Source: RGIG3009 sp045630285 (GTDB lineage: Bacteria > Bacillota > Clostridia > Oscillospirales > Acutalibacteraceae). Taken from it: 45,806 nt of DNA. Positions within the stretch are counted from its first letter, which is position 1, and each line of letters begins with the position of its first letter. This document shows, piece by piece, positions 8,928 to 16,584 of the stretch. The notes under the pieces were generated by a model. It had not been told where the DNA came from. It saw nothing but the letters and a program-made list of their open reading frames with translations, and did no database searches. The translations under genes and the position numbers were made by a program. Location of the stretch: NCBI GenBank assembly GCA_045630285.1, contig JAZQSX010000048.1:1-45806 (forward strand), in the 5' to 3' direction.

Positions 8928-9172
8928 AACGCCCACCGCTTTTGCGGTGAGCGTTCTTTTGGCAGGGGCAGAAGGACGGAGAAAATCGGAGATTTTCTCC
9001 ACTGCTTGACGACCGTTGCGCTTCGCTCACGGTGCCCGTCTGCGCACCTCTCGCCTAAAAAAACAGTTCCCCGAACTGTTTTTTCACGGCTCGAGCCCCC
9101 TTGGGGTTCAAGCCCTTCTGCTTTCAAATCAAAAAGAGAAGAGGTCATCCTAACAGATGACCTCTTCTCTTT
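8928..9172. repeat. Cluster of hairpins with a duplicated tRNA-Trp 3' end
   Basis: No gene is seen here. Five inverted repeats follow one another: a terminator-like hairpin at about 8933-8960, GGAGAAAAT/ATTTTCTCC (8978-9000), a weak ACCGT/ACGGT pair (about 9010-9034), CAGTTC/GAACTG flanked by A and T runs (about 9055-9083), and GAAGAGGTCATC/GATGACCTCTTC (about 9138-9169), which probably terminates the tRNA-Trp transcript. A 22-nt sequence at 8956-8977 is identical to 9169-9190, which is the 3' end of tRNA-Trp with its CCA. Confidence 0.7.
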
Positions 9173-9248
9173 TGGCAGGGGCAGAAGGACTTGAACCCTC
9201 GGCACGCGGTTTTGGAGACCGCTGCTCTACCAACTGAGCTATACCCCT
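9173..9248 (-). tRNA. tRNA-Trp (anticodon CCA)
   Basis: This is a 76-nt cloverleaf on the minus strand. The acceptor stem AGGGGTA pairs with TGCCCCT (one G-U), the discriminator is G, and the 3' CCA is encoded. The anticodon loop reads TCTCCAAAA (CCA). It is preceded by the CAU tRNA at 9278-9354 and followed by a terminator hairpin. This is the tRNA that the trpB T-box leader at 495-768 is predicted to sense. Confidence 0.94.
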
Positions 9249-9277
9249 ATATGATAAGCACAAGGCCTTATATGCAG

Positions 9278-9354
9278 TGGTGGGCCTTCAGGGACTTGAA
9301 CCCGGGACCGACCGGTTATGAGCCGGTTGCTCTAACCAACTGAGCTAAAGGCCC
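9278..9354 (-). tRNA. tRNA with anticodon CAU (elongator Met or Ile2)
   Basis: This is a 77-nt cloverleaf on the minus strand with acceptor GGGCCTT/AAGGCCC, discriminator A and encoded CCA. The anticodon loop reads CTCATAA. It begins with a G-C pair and has normal elongator features, so it is not an obvious initiator. CAU can belong to elongator Met or, after lysidine modification, to Ile2; sequence alone does not decide. The T stem appears to hold one mismatch. It is first in a two-tRNA transcript with tRNA-Trp. Confidence 0.9.
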
Positions 9355-9386
9355 AAATACGGCTCGCTGTTTCAAGCACGACCTTT

Positions 9387-9414
9387 ATTGTACCATAAAT
9401 CCAACAGATGTCAA
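9387..9414 (-). promoter_or_regulatory. Promoter of the CAU-tRNA/tRNA-Trp pair
   Basis: Minus strand: -35 TTGACA (9414-9409), a 16-nt spacer and -10 TACAAT (9392-9387). It is divergent from the SDR promoter at 9449-9478. Confidence 0.8.
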
Positions 9415-9448
9415 GTGTTTTTAACAACATTTACAAAAAACCAAGCAT

Positions 9449-9478
9449 TTGACAAGTCGTCGCCCGCCGTGCTACAAT
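9449..9478 (+). promoter_or_regulatory. Promoter of the SDR gene, apparently leaderless
   Basis: A perfect -35 TTGACA (9449-9454), an 18-nt spacer and -10 TACAAT (9473-9478). Only six bases separate the -10 from the ATG at 9485, so the expected transcription start coincides with the A of the start codon. Confidence 0.75.
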
Positions 9479-9484
9479 GACGGC

Positions 9485-10366
9485 ATGAGTACGAAAAAAT
9501 GGCTTACTGCACATACCCACGACCTGACCGGCGTGACCGTGGCGATCACGGGCCCGACCGGTGGCTTGGGGACAGAATTATGCCGTCATTTGGCGGCGCT
9601 GAATGCGTCTTTGGTCTTACTGGATCGTGACCCGGTAAAATCCGCGGCACTCCGTGAGAGCCTGAAGGCGCAGTTCCCTGCTGTCTCGCTCCGCCGTGTA
9701 GCGATCGATCTTGCCGATATGGCCTCTGTGCGTGCGGCGTGCGAACAACTCAAGACCCTGCCGATCGACATTCTCATTCATAATGCAGGCGCCTACAGCA
9801 TCCCCCGCCGCACCTGCGATACGGGATTGGATAACGTATTCCAGATCAACTGCGCCTCCCCTTATTTCCTCACCAAGGAGCTCCTGCCACTGCTCCGAGA
9901 ACACAAGGGGCGTGTGGTCATGGTCAGCAGTATCGCCCATAACTACGCCGTCTCCGACCCAAGCGATATGGATTTCTCCACCCGCCGTCCGGCACGGCTG
10001 GTTTACGGCAACGCCAAACGGCATCTGATGTGCGCCCTGTTTGAGCTGTTCCGCAACGAGACCGACGTCACGCTGTCGGTCGTGCATCCCGGCATCACCT
10101 TTACCAACATCACCTCCCACTATCCCCCGCTGATCTTTGCGGTGATCAAGCATCCGATGAAGGTGATCTTCATGAAGCCCGCCAAAGCAGCTCTGTGCTT
10201 ACTTTCCGGCGTGTTTCAACCGAGCGGATACCACACCTGGATCGGCCCACGGCTGTGGAACGTCTGGGGTCTCCCCTCGCACAAGGTCTTGCACACCTGC
10301 ACGGAGGACGAATGCCGCCGCATCGCCGCCGAAGCAGAAGATACGTATAAAAAACTCAAAGCCTGA
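9485..10366 (+). CDS. Short-chain dehydrogenase/reductase
   Basis: This is an NAD(P)-dependent oxidoreductase with a Rossmann fold, 293 residues. The nucleotide loop TGPTGGLG, the HNAG motif, the catalytic serine in VMVSSIAHN and the YGNAK (YxxxK) catalytic pair are all present in order. The substrate is unknown; the length and C-terminal region are like extended-tail SDRs acting on lipids or alcohols. The ATG at 9485 was chosen because the conserved fold begins soon after. An upstream in-frame ATG at 9449 would overlap the promoter. No Shine-Dalgarno sequence precedes the ATG, in keeping with a leaderless message. A terminator follows directly. Confidence 0.88.
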   Translation: MSTKKWLTAHTHDLTGVTVAITGPTGGLGTELCRHLAALNASLVLLDRDPVKSAALRESLKAQFPAVSLRRVAIDLADMASVRAACEQLKTLPIDILIHNAGAYSIPRRTCDTGLDNVFQINCASPYFLTKELLPLLREHKGRVVMVSSIAHNYAVSDPSDMDFSTRRPARLVYGNAKRHLMCALFELFRNETDVTLSVVHPGITFTNITSHYPPLIFAVIKHPMKVIFMKPAKAALCLLSGVFQPSGYHTWIGPRLWNVWGLPSHKVLHTCTEDECRRIAAEAEDTYKKLKA

Positions 10367-10388
10367 CGCTAAGCGCCAGGCTTTTTTC
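10358..10388. terminator. Intrinsic terminator after the SDR gene
   Basis: An 11-bp stem built on AGCCTG-CGCT/AGCGCCAGGCT is followed by TTTTTT. It lies between convergent genes and overlaps the last codons of the SDR gene. Confidence 0.8.
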
Positions 10389-10566
10389 ATCCCGTAACGG
10401 TGTAGGTAAGCATCTCATAGTGCAGACGTGTATCGACGTCGGTCCCCGGCGGCAACAGCGCCAACGCAATAAAAAGATCCTCCGCCGACGGATTCGCCAC
10501 GTCCCGCAGGTAGGCGTATTCGCCCTCGATTTTTACCACGATATAATCCTTCGGTTCCACACGCAT
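10387..10566 (-). CDS. Small DUF3006-like protein
   Basis: The protein has 59 residues beginning MRVEPKDYIVVKIEGEYAYL and containing LALLPPGTDVDTRLHYE. The pattern VxxIEGxYAxL...LLPxGT resembles the small DUF3006-type proteins common in Clostridia, whose function is unknown. GAGGGGAG lies close to the ATG at 10566; the GTG two codons later has better spacing, so the start is uncertain. It is monocistronic and convergent with the SDR gene. Confidence 0.6.
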   Translation of the reverse strand: MRVEPKDYIVVKIEGEYAYLRDVANPSAEDLFIALALLPPGTDVDTRLHYEMLTYTVTG

Positions 10567-10628
10567 CACTCCCCTCGCCAGTATACCAAAAAATCGTGCT
10601 TTTTTCAAGAAAAATTGCGGTTTTACCG

Positions 10629-10657
10629 TTGACACTGTGCATATGCTGTGATAATAT
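10629..10657 (+). promoter_or_regulatory. Promoter of the rpiR-MFS operon
   Basis: A perfect -35 TTGACA (10629-10634), a 17-nt spacer and -10 TAATAT (10652-10657). The predicted start is near 10664. Confidence 0.8.
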
Positions 10658-10672
10658 CATTTTTGTTGAACA

Positions 10673-10687
10673 GAAAATGAGATTTTC
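10673..10687. promoter_or_regulatory. Dyad, candidate operator for the RpiR regulator
   Basis: GAAAAT-GAG-ATTTTC is a perfect 6-bp inverted repeat a few bases downstream of the predicted transcription start and 18 nt before the rpiR ATG. The position fits autorepression by a dimeric regulator, but the binding protein is inferred from neighbourhood only. Confidence 0.4.
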
Positions 10688-10705
10688 TCAAATCAGAGGT
10701 GCGTT

Positions 10706-11557
10706 ATGGCCGTCAACATCCTCACCGAAGTCAAAGCAAGTTACGCTTTTTTGAGCAAAGTGGAGACCCGCATCGCCGATCTGCTGCTCGGCGATCCGCA
10801 GCAGTTTATCGGATTGACTATCACCGAATTGTCTGAAAAAGCGGCTGTTTCGCAGGGCAGCATCAACAACTTTGCGAAAAAGCTTTGCGACGGCGGCTTT
10901 GCCAAGCTCAAGCTGGAGATCGCCGCTTGTCTGCCGCTGAACAAGGACGTTCCCTTCACGGCGGTCGATCCGTCACAGAGCATCAAAACCGCTATGGAAG
11001 TCAAAAGCCGTGATATTCTGAGCGCTTTCCGCAACACGCTGGAGCTCAACGACGAGGCAACGCTGCAGCGGGTGGTCAACCTGATCGCCCGTGCCAAAAA
11101 AATCGAGATCTGCGGCGTGCTGACCTCCGGCTCCATTGCACAAAGCTTGTGTATTCAACTGATCTCGCTCGGTATTTCCGCCTCCTATATCAGCGAATCG
11201 CTCATCAGTGCGGTGTCAGCCTCCATGCTGGGTGAGGAAGGCCTCATTATGGCGATCTCCTCCTCCGGTCGTACCAAAGAGGTGCTGGAGATCGTCGAGC
11301 TTGCCAAGCAAAGCGGTGTTCCCGTCGTGTGCCTCACCGCCAACAAATATTCTCCGCTGGCAGAGCTGTCGGACGAGGTGCTGCTCGCCTCGGCGGGTCA
11401 CCAGACGGTCAGCGACCGTATGTCGGAGATCCGTGCCTCACAGTTCCTGCTGATCGACACGCTGTGCGCTTATCTGCGCTCCACCGTGGACGTCAGCGGG
11501 CGTGAGCAGTATTATCGCCTACAACAGATTTTAGATTCCCACAGTGTCACCGATTGA
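10706..11557 (+). CDS. MurR/RpiR family transcriptional regulator
   Basis: The protein has 283 residues in two domains. The N-terminal HTH (residues about 1-77) contains the recognition part SEKAAVSQGSINNFAKKLC. The C-terminal SIS domain (about 105-250) includes ICGVLTSGSIAQSL and ISSSGRTKEVLEI and binds a sugar phosphate. The family controls uptake and use of sugar phosphates or amino sugars. It is followed after 17 bp by an OPA-like transporter gene, which is probably its target as well as its operon partner. A dyad at 10673-10687 is a candidate operator. Confidence 0.9.
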   Translation: MAVNILTEVKASYAFLSKVETRIADLLLGDPQQFIGLTITELSEKAAVSQGSINNFAKKLCDGGFAKLKLEIAACLPLNKDVPFTAVDPSQSIKTAMEVKSRDILSAFRNTLELNDEATLQRVVNLIARAKKIEICGVLTSGSIAQSLCIQLISLGISASYISESLISAVSASMLGEEGLIMAISSSGRTKEVLEIVELAKQSGVPVVCLTANKYSPLAELSDEVLLASAGHQTVSDRMSEIRASQFLLIDTLCAYLRSTVDVSGREQYYRLQQILDSHSVTD

Positions 11558-11574
11558 CCGAGGAGGTAACGACG

Positions 11575-12825
11575 ATGTTCAAATTATCCAAAAACGCACG
11601 CAACGCCATCATGATCGGCACGATGTGCTCGATTTCCTATCTGGCGGTGTATCTGGCCCGCAATATTCTCGGCGCCGTCTCCCCGCAGATGACCGACGCA
11701 GGTGTGTTTACCACCGTACAGATCGGATCGCTCTCTTCCACGTATTTCATCACCTACGCTATCGGTCAGCTGATCAACGGTGTGATCGGTGACAAGATCA
11801 AGGCAAAATATATGATCTGTCTCGGGCTGGCGCTGGCGGGCGGCTGCAATCTGGCGTTTTCTCTGGTCGCCTCCAATTTCCTCTCGGCACAGATCGCCTA
11901 CGGTATGACCGGCTTCTTCCTCGCCATGATCTACGGCCCGATGACCAAACTGGTAGCGGAAAACACCGAGCCGATCTACGCCACCCGATGCAGCCTCGGC
12001 TACACCTTCGCCTCGTTCTTCGGCTCACCCGTCGCCGGCTTGTTTGCGGCATGGCTGGCGTGGCAGGACGTATTCCGCGTCAGCAGCATCGCCCTGGTCG
12101 CTATGGCGATCATCTGCTTTACTACTTTCTGCGCCTTTGAAAAGCGGGGCATTATCAAATACGGTCAATTTAAGAAACCGAAGGGTGCGGGCGGCGGCAT
12201 CAAGCTGCTCATCAAGCACCGCATCATTCGCTTCACCTTCATCTCGATCCTCACCGGCATCGTCCGCACCACGGTCGTGTTCTGGCTCCCCACCTACCTC
12301 AAGGAACACCTTGCTTTTTCCAGCCAGGATGCCTCACTGCTGTTTACTATCGCAACGCTGGCGATCTCCGCCACCACGTTTATCACGGTGTTTATTTACG
12401 AACGCATCGGCCGCAATATGGATCGCACGATCGTCATCGGCTTTGTTACTGCCGCCGTCTCGTTCCTGCTCGTCTTTTTTGTTCCCAACCCGATCATCAA
12501 CATTCTCTTTATGGTGCTGGGTATTATGGGTGCCAACGCCGCCGCTTGTATGCTTTGGAGTCGGTACTGCCCCAGCCTGATCGACACCGGCATGGTGTCC
12601 AGCGCCACCGGCTACCTCGATTTTGTCAGCTATATGGCGGCGTCGATCTCCTCCACCCTGTTCGCCAATGCCACAACCACGATCGGTTGGGGCGGTCTCA
12701 TTCTGGTATGGTTCGGCTTAATGGTTTGCGGTATACTGACGATGGTGCCGCTGGAAATCGTGCAAAAAGCACTGGCTGTGATCAAAAAAACGTTCTCAAG
12801 CTCCAAAAACAAATCTGCAACATAA
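11575..12825 (+). CDS. MFS transporter, organophosphate:phosphate antiporter-like
   Basis: This is an integral membrane protein of 416 residues with about twelve hydrophobic segments. The N-terminal stretch YLAVYLARNILGAVSPQM and the overall order resemble the OPA branch of MFS (GlpT/UhpT), which exchanges a phosphorylated metabolite for phosphate. The linked RpiR regulator, which senses sugar phosphates, supports a phosphosugar or glycerol-phosphate substrate; the exact one is unknown. The ATG at 11575 follows GAGGAGG at 9 nt. It is translated from the rpiR message and ends at a strong terminator. Confidence 0.85.
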   Translation: MFKLSKNARNAIMIGTMCSISYLAVYLARNILGAVSPQMTDAGVFTTVQIGSLSSTYFITYAIGQLINGVIGDKIKAKYMICLGLALAGGCNLAFSLVASNFLSAQIAYGMTGFFLAMIYGPMTKLVAENTEPIYATRCSLGYTFASFFGSPVAGLFAAWLAWQDVFRVSSIALVAMAIICFTTFCAFEKRGIIKYGQFKKPKGAGGGIKLLIKHRIIRFTFISILTGIVRTTVVFWLPTYLKEHLAFSSQDASLLFTIATLAISATTFITVFIYERIGRNMDRTIVIGFVTAAVSFLLVFFVPNPIINILFMVLGIMGANAAACMLWSRYCPSLIDTGMVSSATGYLDFVSYMAASISSTLFANATTTIGWGGLILVWFGLMVCGILTMVPLEIVQKALAVIKKTFSSSKNKSAT

Positions 12826-12826
12826 C

Positions 12827-12853
12827 AAAACGGCGCCCGAGGGCGCCGTTTTC
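12827..12853. terminator. Intrinsic terminator after the MFS gene
   Basis: A perfect 12-bp stem AAAACGGCGCCC/GGGCGCCGTTTT with a 2-nt apparent loop lies between convergent genes, with T-rich flanks on both strands. Confidence 0.85.
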
Positions 12854-12863
12854 TTTTATCGTA

Positions 12864-13784
12864 TTACAGGAGCTGTTGCTGCTTCATCCATTCCACCGCA
12901 CGTGTCAGTGTTTCCTTGACGGTGTACTGCGGCTCGAAGCCAAGCAGCGTGCGTGCCTTGGAGATGTCGGGAGCCATATGGGCATAGAAATGCCACCACC
13001 AGCCGACACCGGGACTGATCTCGTTGCGGTACGTCTCCCACGGCACCGTTTCCACGGGGATCTCCGTGCCGTAGATCTCACCAAACAGACGCACCAGTTC
13101 ACGGGAGGTCACGGCACTGTCGGCAGGACCAACATTGAAGATCTGGCCGGCAGCGGCGGTGCGGTTGTTGGTCGCCAGCGCAAACAGTGCGGCAATATCC
13201 TCCGCATCGCAGGGAGACAGCAGCACCTCGGGGCCGTCGGGCAGGTACACCGTCTTGCCCGCCTGATGTGCCTTGTGCTGTTCAATGTCCCGTCCGCCGA
13301 GACAATCCAGCGGGATCTTGCCGGGACCGCAGATGTTGGGAGGCATAATGGCGGTAAACACCGCCTTTTCCATACCGGATTGTGCGATCATCTCCCGCAT
13401 TTGCGCATACCGCTTTTCGTATCCGTCAAACGGGCACTCGCCCTGATACTGCTCGGGGGTTGGCACCACACGGGGATAACCAAACATCCATAGCGAGCCG
13501 CAGGCAACGACGTGCCCGACGTTATCCTTGAACGCTTCCCATACGTTGGCAATATGCCCGGGAAACTCTGCCACCGCATCAAAATGATACTCCCGCAGCG
13601 CCTTCAGCGATTCTATATCACTGCCGTTGCAGGTAACGAATTTTGCTCCCTTCAAAGCATCTTCACCGGTGTGTGGCGCACGGGTACCACGAGTACCAAC
13701 GTACACGTCGTGTCCTTGCTCCAACAGCATCGGCACCAAAAACGCACCAACGTGACCGGTGCCGCCGATCACCAAAATCTTCAT
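12864..13784 (-). CDS. NAD-dependent epimerase/dehydratase family protein
   Basis: This is an extended-SDR-like protein of 306 residues. The nucleotide-binding loop is GGTGHVGAF (residues 7-15). The family acts on nucleotide-activated sugars or other carbonyl compounds. The usual YxxxK pair is not obvious in the expected place (near YGYEKRYAQM), so activity on a standard UDP-sugar is not assured. The N-terminus MKILVIGGTGHVG begins directly at the chosen ATG, preceded by GGGGAGAG. It is monocistronic and its substrate is unknown. Confidence 0.8.
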   Translation of the reverse strand: MKILVIGGTGHVGAFLVPMLLEQGHDVYVGTRGTRAPHTGEDALKGAKFVTCNGSDIESLKALREYHFDAVAEFPGHIANVWEAFKDNVGHVVACGSLWMFGYPRVVPTPEQYQGECPFDGYEKRYAQMREMIAQSGMEKAVFTAIMPPNICGPGKIPLDCLGGRDIEQHKAHQAGKTVYLPDGPEVLLSPCDAEDIAALFALATNNRTAAAGQIFNVGPADSAVTSRELVRLFGEIYGTEIPVETVPWETYRNEISPGVGWWWHFYAHMAPDISKARTLLGFEPQYTVKETLTRAVEWMKQQQLL

Positions 13785-13892
13785 ACGTCTCTCCCCTTTA
13801 CTGTCCTATCTTCCTTATAATATCAAATGCACTTCCGCAAAAGAAAGGGAAAATCGGACAATTTCCGAATAATTCTGTCTGCCTACAGTATA

Positions 13893-13926
13893 CAAAAAAG
13901 AACTTGCCCGGGCAAGTGCTTTTTTG
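13893..13926. terminator. Intrinsic terminator after the choloylglycine hydrolase gene
   Basis: ACTTGCCCGGGCAAGT (13902-13917) is a perfect palindrome with A-run and T-run flanks. It lies 16 bp beyond the stop at 13942 on the minus strand. Confidence 0.8.
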
Positions 13927-13941
13927 TGAAAATTCTTCTGC

Positions 13942-14952
13942 TTATTGAATCGGCGATCCACATTCTGTGCAATACTTTGAACCATTTTGATACACGATCT
14001 GTTCCCGATCAACAAGCGAATACACGATCGGGGTATTGCTATCAAGCTCCTCCGCATACATATCCACCGCCGTGATCTGTCGATTACCGTAGGTCGTGTA
14101 ATAGTACACACCCCGATCGAGATTGCAGCAGGAGGTATACTGTGTGATCTCGTAGTGCTCCCCCACCCGACAGCAGCCACGCACCTGCTCCACCGAGCCG
14201 AGAATATGAAAAAACTGCCCGACGCTCTCCGCCTCCGTGGTGTCGGAAACCGAGTTCAGCTTCACAAAAGCGGCACGCACAAACCGTGACGCCGAGGAGA
14301 CATCCCCCGGCAGTCCCAGCGCTCCCATACCTCGGCTGTAGGCGTGTAAGGTAATTCGACCGGAAAATCGATTGGTGGGATCCTGCGGCGAGAGCTGTTG
14401 ATAATCGTTCAACCGAGACAACTGCTCGGGAAACGGTGGGTTATTCGTCAGCACGCCCACCGGGTTATCGTAACAGTGCACACCGTCGGCCAGCGATTCC
14501 ACGGTGATCGCCTCGACACGATCGGCAACAAGCCAGTGCAACGGCGAGGGCGGCAACGCCTCGCTGAACGGTGTGTCGGTTATGCACAGGCGACTCAATC
14601 GCTCCCTCGCCTCGGCAACCGTGGCGCACTGTCCCAGCAGCCATGGGATCAACTCGAACGACGCTACCTGATCGCCGTCTGCGGCGGGTGCGTGATACAC
14701 CGCATTGTCCGCAAACCGCAGGCCCGCCATACCGAGCCCCGCCTCGTTGACCGCTTCGTAATACAGCGGATACCCGCCCGCCATATGCGCCATACCGATC
14801 ATGGCGTACTGTCGTTTCGGTGTCTCGGTGTGTCGAAAGGCGAACGAAAACCGTCGCGGCGTGATCACCACCGACTCGCCGTAGGACATCTCATAATCCA
14901 ACGTCCTACCGAAATAGCAATGCTCTGTTCGATACGTTATGGCAGTACACAT
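13942..14952 (-). CDS. Choloylglycine hydrolase family protein, bile-salt-hydrolase-like
   Basis: This is an N-terminal-nucleophile amidase of 336 residues. Family members remove glycine or taurine from bile salts, or cleave penicillin V. The start MCTAITY places the nucleophile at C2 once Met is removed; longer ATG choices would bury it, so 14952 is used, with GAGGGG upstream. Other catalytic residues match: R16 and D19 (FGRTLD), N170 (VLTNNP), R223 (SASRFVR). GLPGDVSSASRF and QYTSCCNLDRGVYYY are strongly bile-salt-hydrolase-like. The position that is Asn in hydrolases (GLNF) is R79 here (AGLRF). The C-terminus carries an extra YCTECG. It lies behind a Na+/amino-acid symporter gene. Confidence 0.88.
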   Translation of the reverse strand: MCTAITYRTEHCYFGRTLDYEMSYGESVVITPRRFSFAFRHTETPKRQYAMIGMAHMAGGYPLYYEAVNEAGLGMAGLRFADNAVYHAPAADGDQVASFELIPWLLGQCATVAEARERLSRLCITDTPFSEALPPSPLHWLVADRVEAITVESLADGVHCYDNPVGVLTNNPPFPEQLSRLNDYQQLSPQDPTNRFSGRITLHAYSRGMGALGLPGDVSSASRFVRAAFVKLNSVSDTTEAESVGQFFHILGSVEQVRGCCRVGEHYEITQYTSCCNLDRGVYYYTTYGNRQITAVDMYAEELDSNTPIVYSLVDREQIVYQNGSKYCTECGSPIQ

Positions 14953-15000
14953 AGGCATCCCCCTCACCTACAGCATTGTCAGGATCGGGCCCACCTATAC

Positions 15001-15037
15001 AAAAACGAGCCGAGCAATACCGCTCGGCTCGTTTTTT
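15001..15037. terminator. Intrinsic terminator after the NSS transporter gene
   Basis: A 15-nt arm built on AAAAACGAGCCGAGC pairs with its complement across a 5-nt loop, with T-runs on both strands. It lies between the NSS gene and the hydrolase gene, both on the minus strand. Confidence 0.85.
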
Positions 15038-15047
15038 CGTAGTTCTA

Positions 15048-16445
15048 TCAGAATAGACCGGTAACCCAGCCCCAAATGGTGAAGCCGTCGGCAAACTCAA
15101 AGGTAATAATGCCGATAATGAACAGCACGATGATGACCAGCGGCAGCACGTACGTCATATAAGGACGCATCCACCGCTTCAGCTTGAGACCCTTACCCGC
15201 ATTGGCTTCTGCCCGGAAGTTGTCAAAGCCCCAGCCTTTTTTACTGACACAGAACAGCACGTAGCACAGCGCACCCAACGGCAAAGCACAGAAGCTGACA
15301 AGGAAGTCCTCCAGATCAAGCACCGAAGAGCCGCTTGCAAACGGCACGAAGCCGGACAGTACGTTAAAGCCCAGGGCACACGGCACCGACAGCAGCAGCA
15401 CCGCCACACCGCAGATAACGCACGCCTTCACACGGCCCCAACCGGTGATCTCCCGCACACACGCAAGGATGTTCTCAAACACCGCCACAATGGTGGTCAT
15501 GGCTGCAAAGAACATAAACAGGAAGAACAGTGTACCCCACCAACGGCCGCCGTCCATGCTGTTGAACACACGTGCCATCGACTCAAACAGCAGGCTCGGG
15601 CCGGCAGTAGCCGACACGTCAAAGGTAAAGCAGGCCGGGAAGATAATCAGACCCGCCATAACCGCCACAAAGGTATCCAACACCAGAATGTTGATCGATT
15701 CGCCCATCAGCGAGCGTTCCTTGCCGATATAGCTGCCGAAGATCGCCATAGAACCAATACCAAGGCTCAATGTGAAAAACGCCTGGTTCATTGCCGCCAC
15801 GACGACGTTGCCGTTGATCTTGGACAGATCGGGCTTGAGGTAAAACGTCAAGCCCTCCTTCGCACCGGGTAGCGTAAAGCTGTTGATCGACAGTACGATC
15901 ATCAAAAGCAGCAACGCAATCATCATCACTTTGGTGACCCGTTCGACGCCCTTTTGCAGGCCAAAGGACAAAATCAAAAAGCCCAGCACGACAACGATCG
16001 CCATAAAGCCGACCATCACGTACGGATCGCTCATCATATTTTTAAAGAGATCTGCCGACGCCTCGTTGGTAAGTCCGGTCATCTGACCGCCCGCAAACCC
16101 GGTAAAATACCGCAGGATCCAACCGGTAACGGAGGTGTAGAACATCATAAGCAGGAAGTTGGCGACCAAGGCGCCGTATCCGTGGAGATGCCACTTTTGC
16201 CCCGGCTTTTCCAACTTTTGGTACAGCCTCACGGGACTTGCCTGACTGGCACGGCCGAGCGAAAACTCCACCACCATAACCGGCAGGCCCAAAATCACCA
16301 AAAAGATCAAATACAACAGTACAAACGCACCACCGCCGTACTGCCCCGCCATCCACGGAAACTTCCACACATTACCGACGCCGATCGCACAACCGGCGCT
16401 CAACAGGATAAAGCCCAAGCGACTGCCGAGGCGTTCTCTGCTCAT
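15048..16445 (-). CDS. Neurotransmitter:sodium symporter family transporter
   Basis: This is an integral membrane protein of 465 residues with eleven to twelve hydrophobic segments. The first segment carries the broken-helix sodium site typical of the LeuT/NSS fold (SAGCAIGVGNVWKFP) followed by GGGAFVLLYL. Prokaryotic members take up amino acids or related solutes with Na+. The substrate is not visible in sequence. A good minus-strand promoter lies at 16479-16507. The next gene on the same strand is the bile-salt-hydrolase-like amidase, beyond a terminator. Uptake of released glycine or taurine is a possible link, but unproven. Confidence 0.9.
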   Translation of the reverse strand: MSRERLGSRLGFILLSAGCAIGVGNVWKFPWMAGQYGGGAFVLLYLIFLVILGLPVMVVEFSLGRASQASPVRLYQKLEKPGQKWHLHGYGALVANFLLMMFYTSVTGWILRYFTGFAGGQMTGLTNEASADLFKNMMSDPYVMVGFMAIVVVLGFLILSFGLQKGVERVTKVMMIALLLLMIVLSINSFTLPGAKEGLTFYLKPDLSKINGNVVVAAMNQAFFTLSLGIGSMAIFGSYIGKERSLMGESINILVLDTFVAVMAGLIIFPACFTFDVSATAGPSLLFESMARVFNSMDGGRWWGTLFFLFMFFAAMTTIVAVFENILACVREITGWGRVKACVICGVAVLLLSVPCALGFNVLSGFVPFASGSSVLDLEDFLVSFCALPLGALCYVLFCVSKKGWGFDNFRAEANAGKGLKLKRWMRPYMTYVLPLVIIVLFIIGIITFEFADGFTIWGWVTGLF

Positions 16446-16478
16446 ATACCCTCACCTATCCTCTCAATTTGTTCTTCC

Positions 16479-16507
16479 ATTATATCAAACTCTGCACTTT
16501 CCGTCAA
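16479..16507 (-). promoter_or_regulatory. Promoter of the NSS transporter gene
   Basis: Minus strand: -35 TTGACG (16507-16502), a 17-nt spacer and -10 TATAAT (16484-16479). Divergent from the DMT transporter promoter. Confidence 0.8.
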
Positions 16508-16532
16508 ATACTTTATCCGTTTGAGAAAAGAG

Positions 16533-16561
16533 TGGATTTTTTCTGCGGTTTATGCTAGAAT
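16533..16561 (+). promoter_or_regulatory. Extended -10 promoter of the EamA transporter gene
   Basis: TGC-TAGAAT (16553-16561) is an extended -10. The -35 TGGATT (16533-16538) at 17 nt is weak. The predicted start is about 17 nt before the GTG codon. Confidence 0.45.
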
Positions 16562-16584
16562 GCGGAAGAAGTGAGGCGATTTCC

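Noticed and set aside
8853..9205. Overlapping frames in the hairpin cluster near the tRNA genes
   Set aside because: They read through several hairpins and a tRNA gene on both strands, so they are not real proteins.
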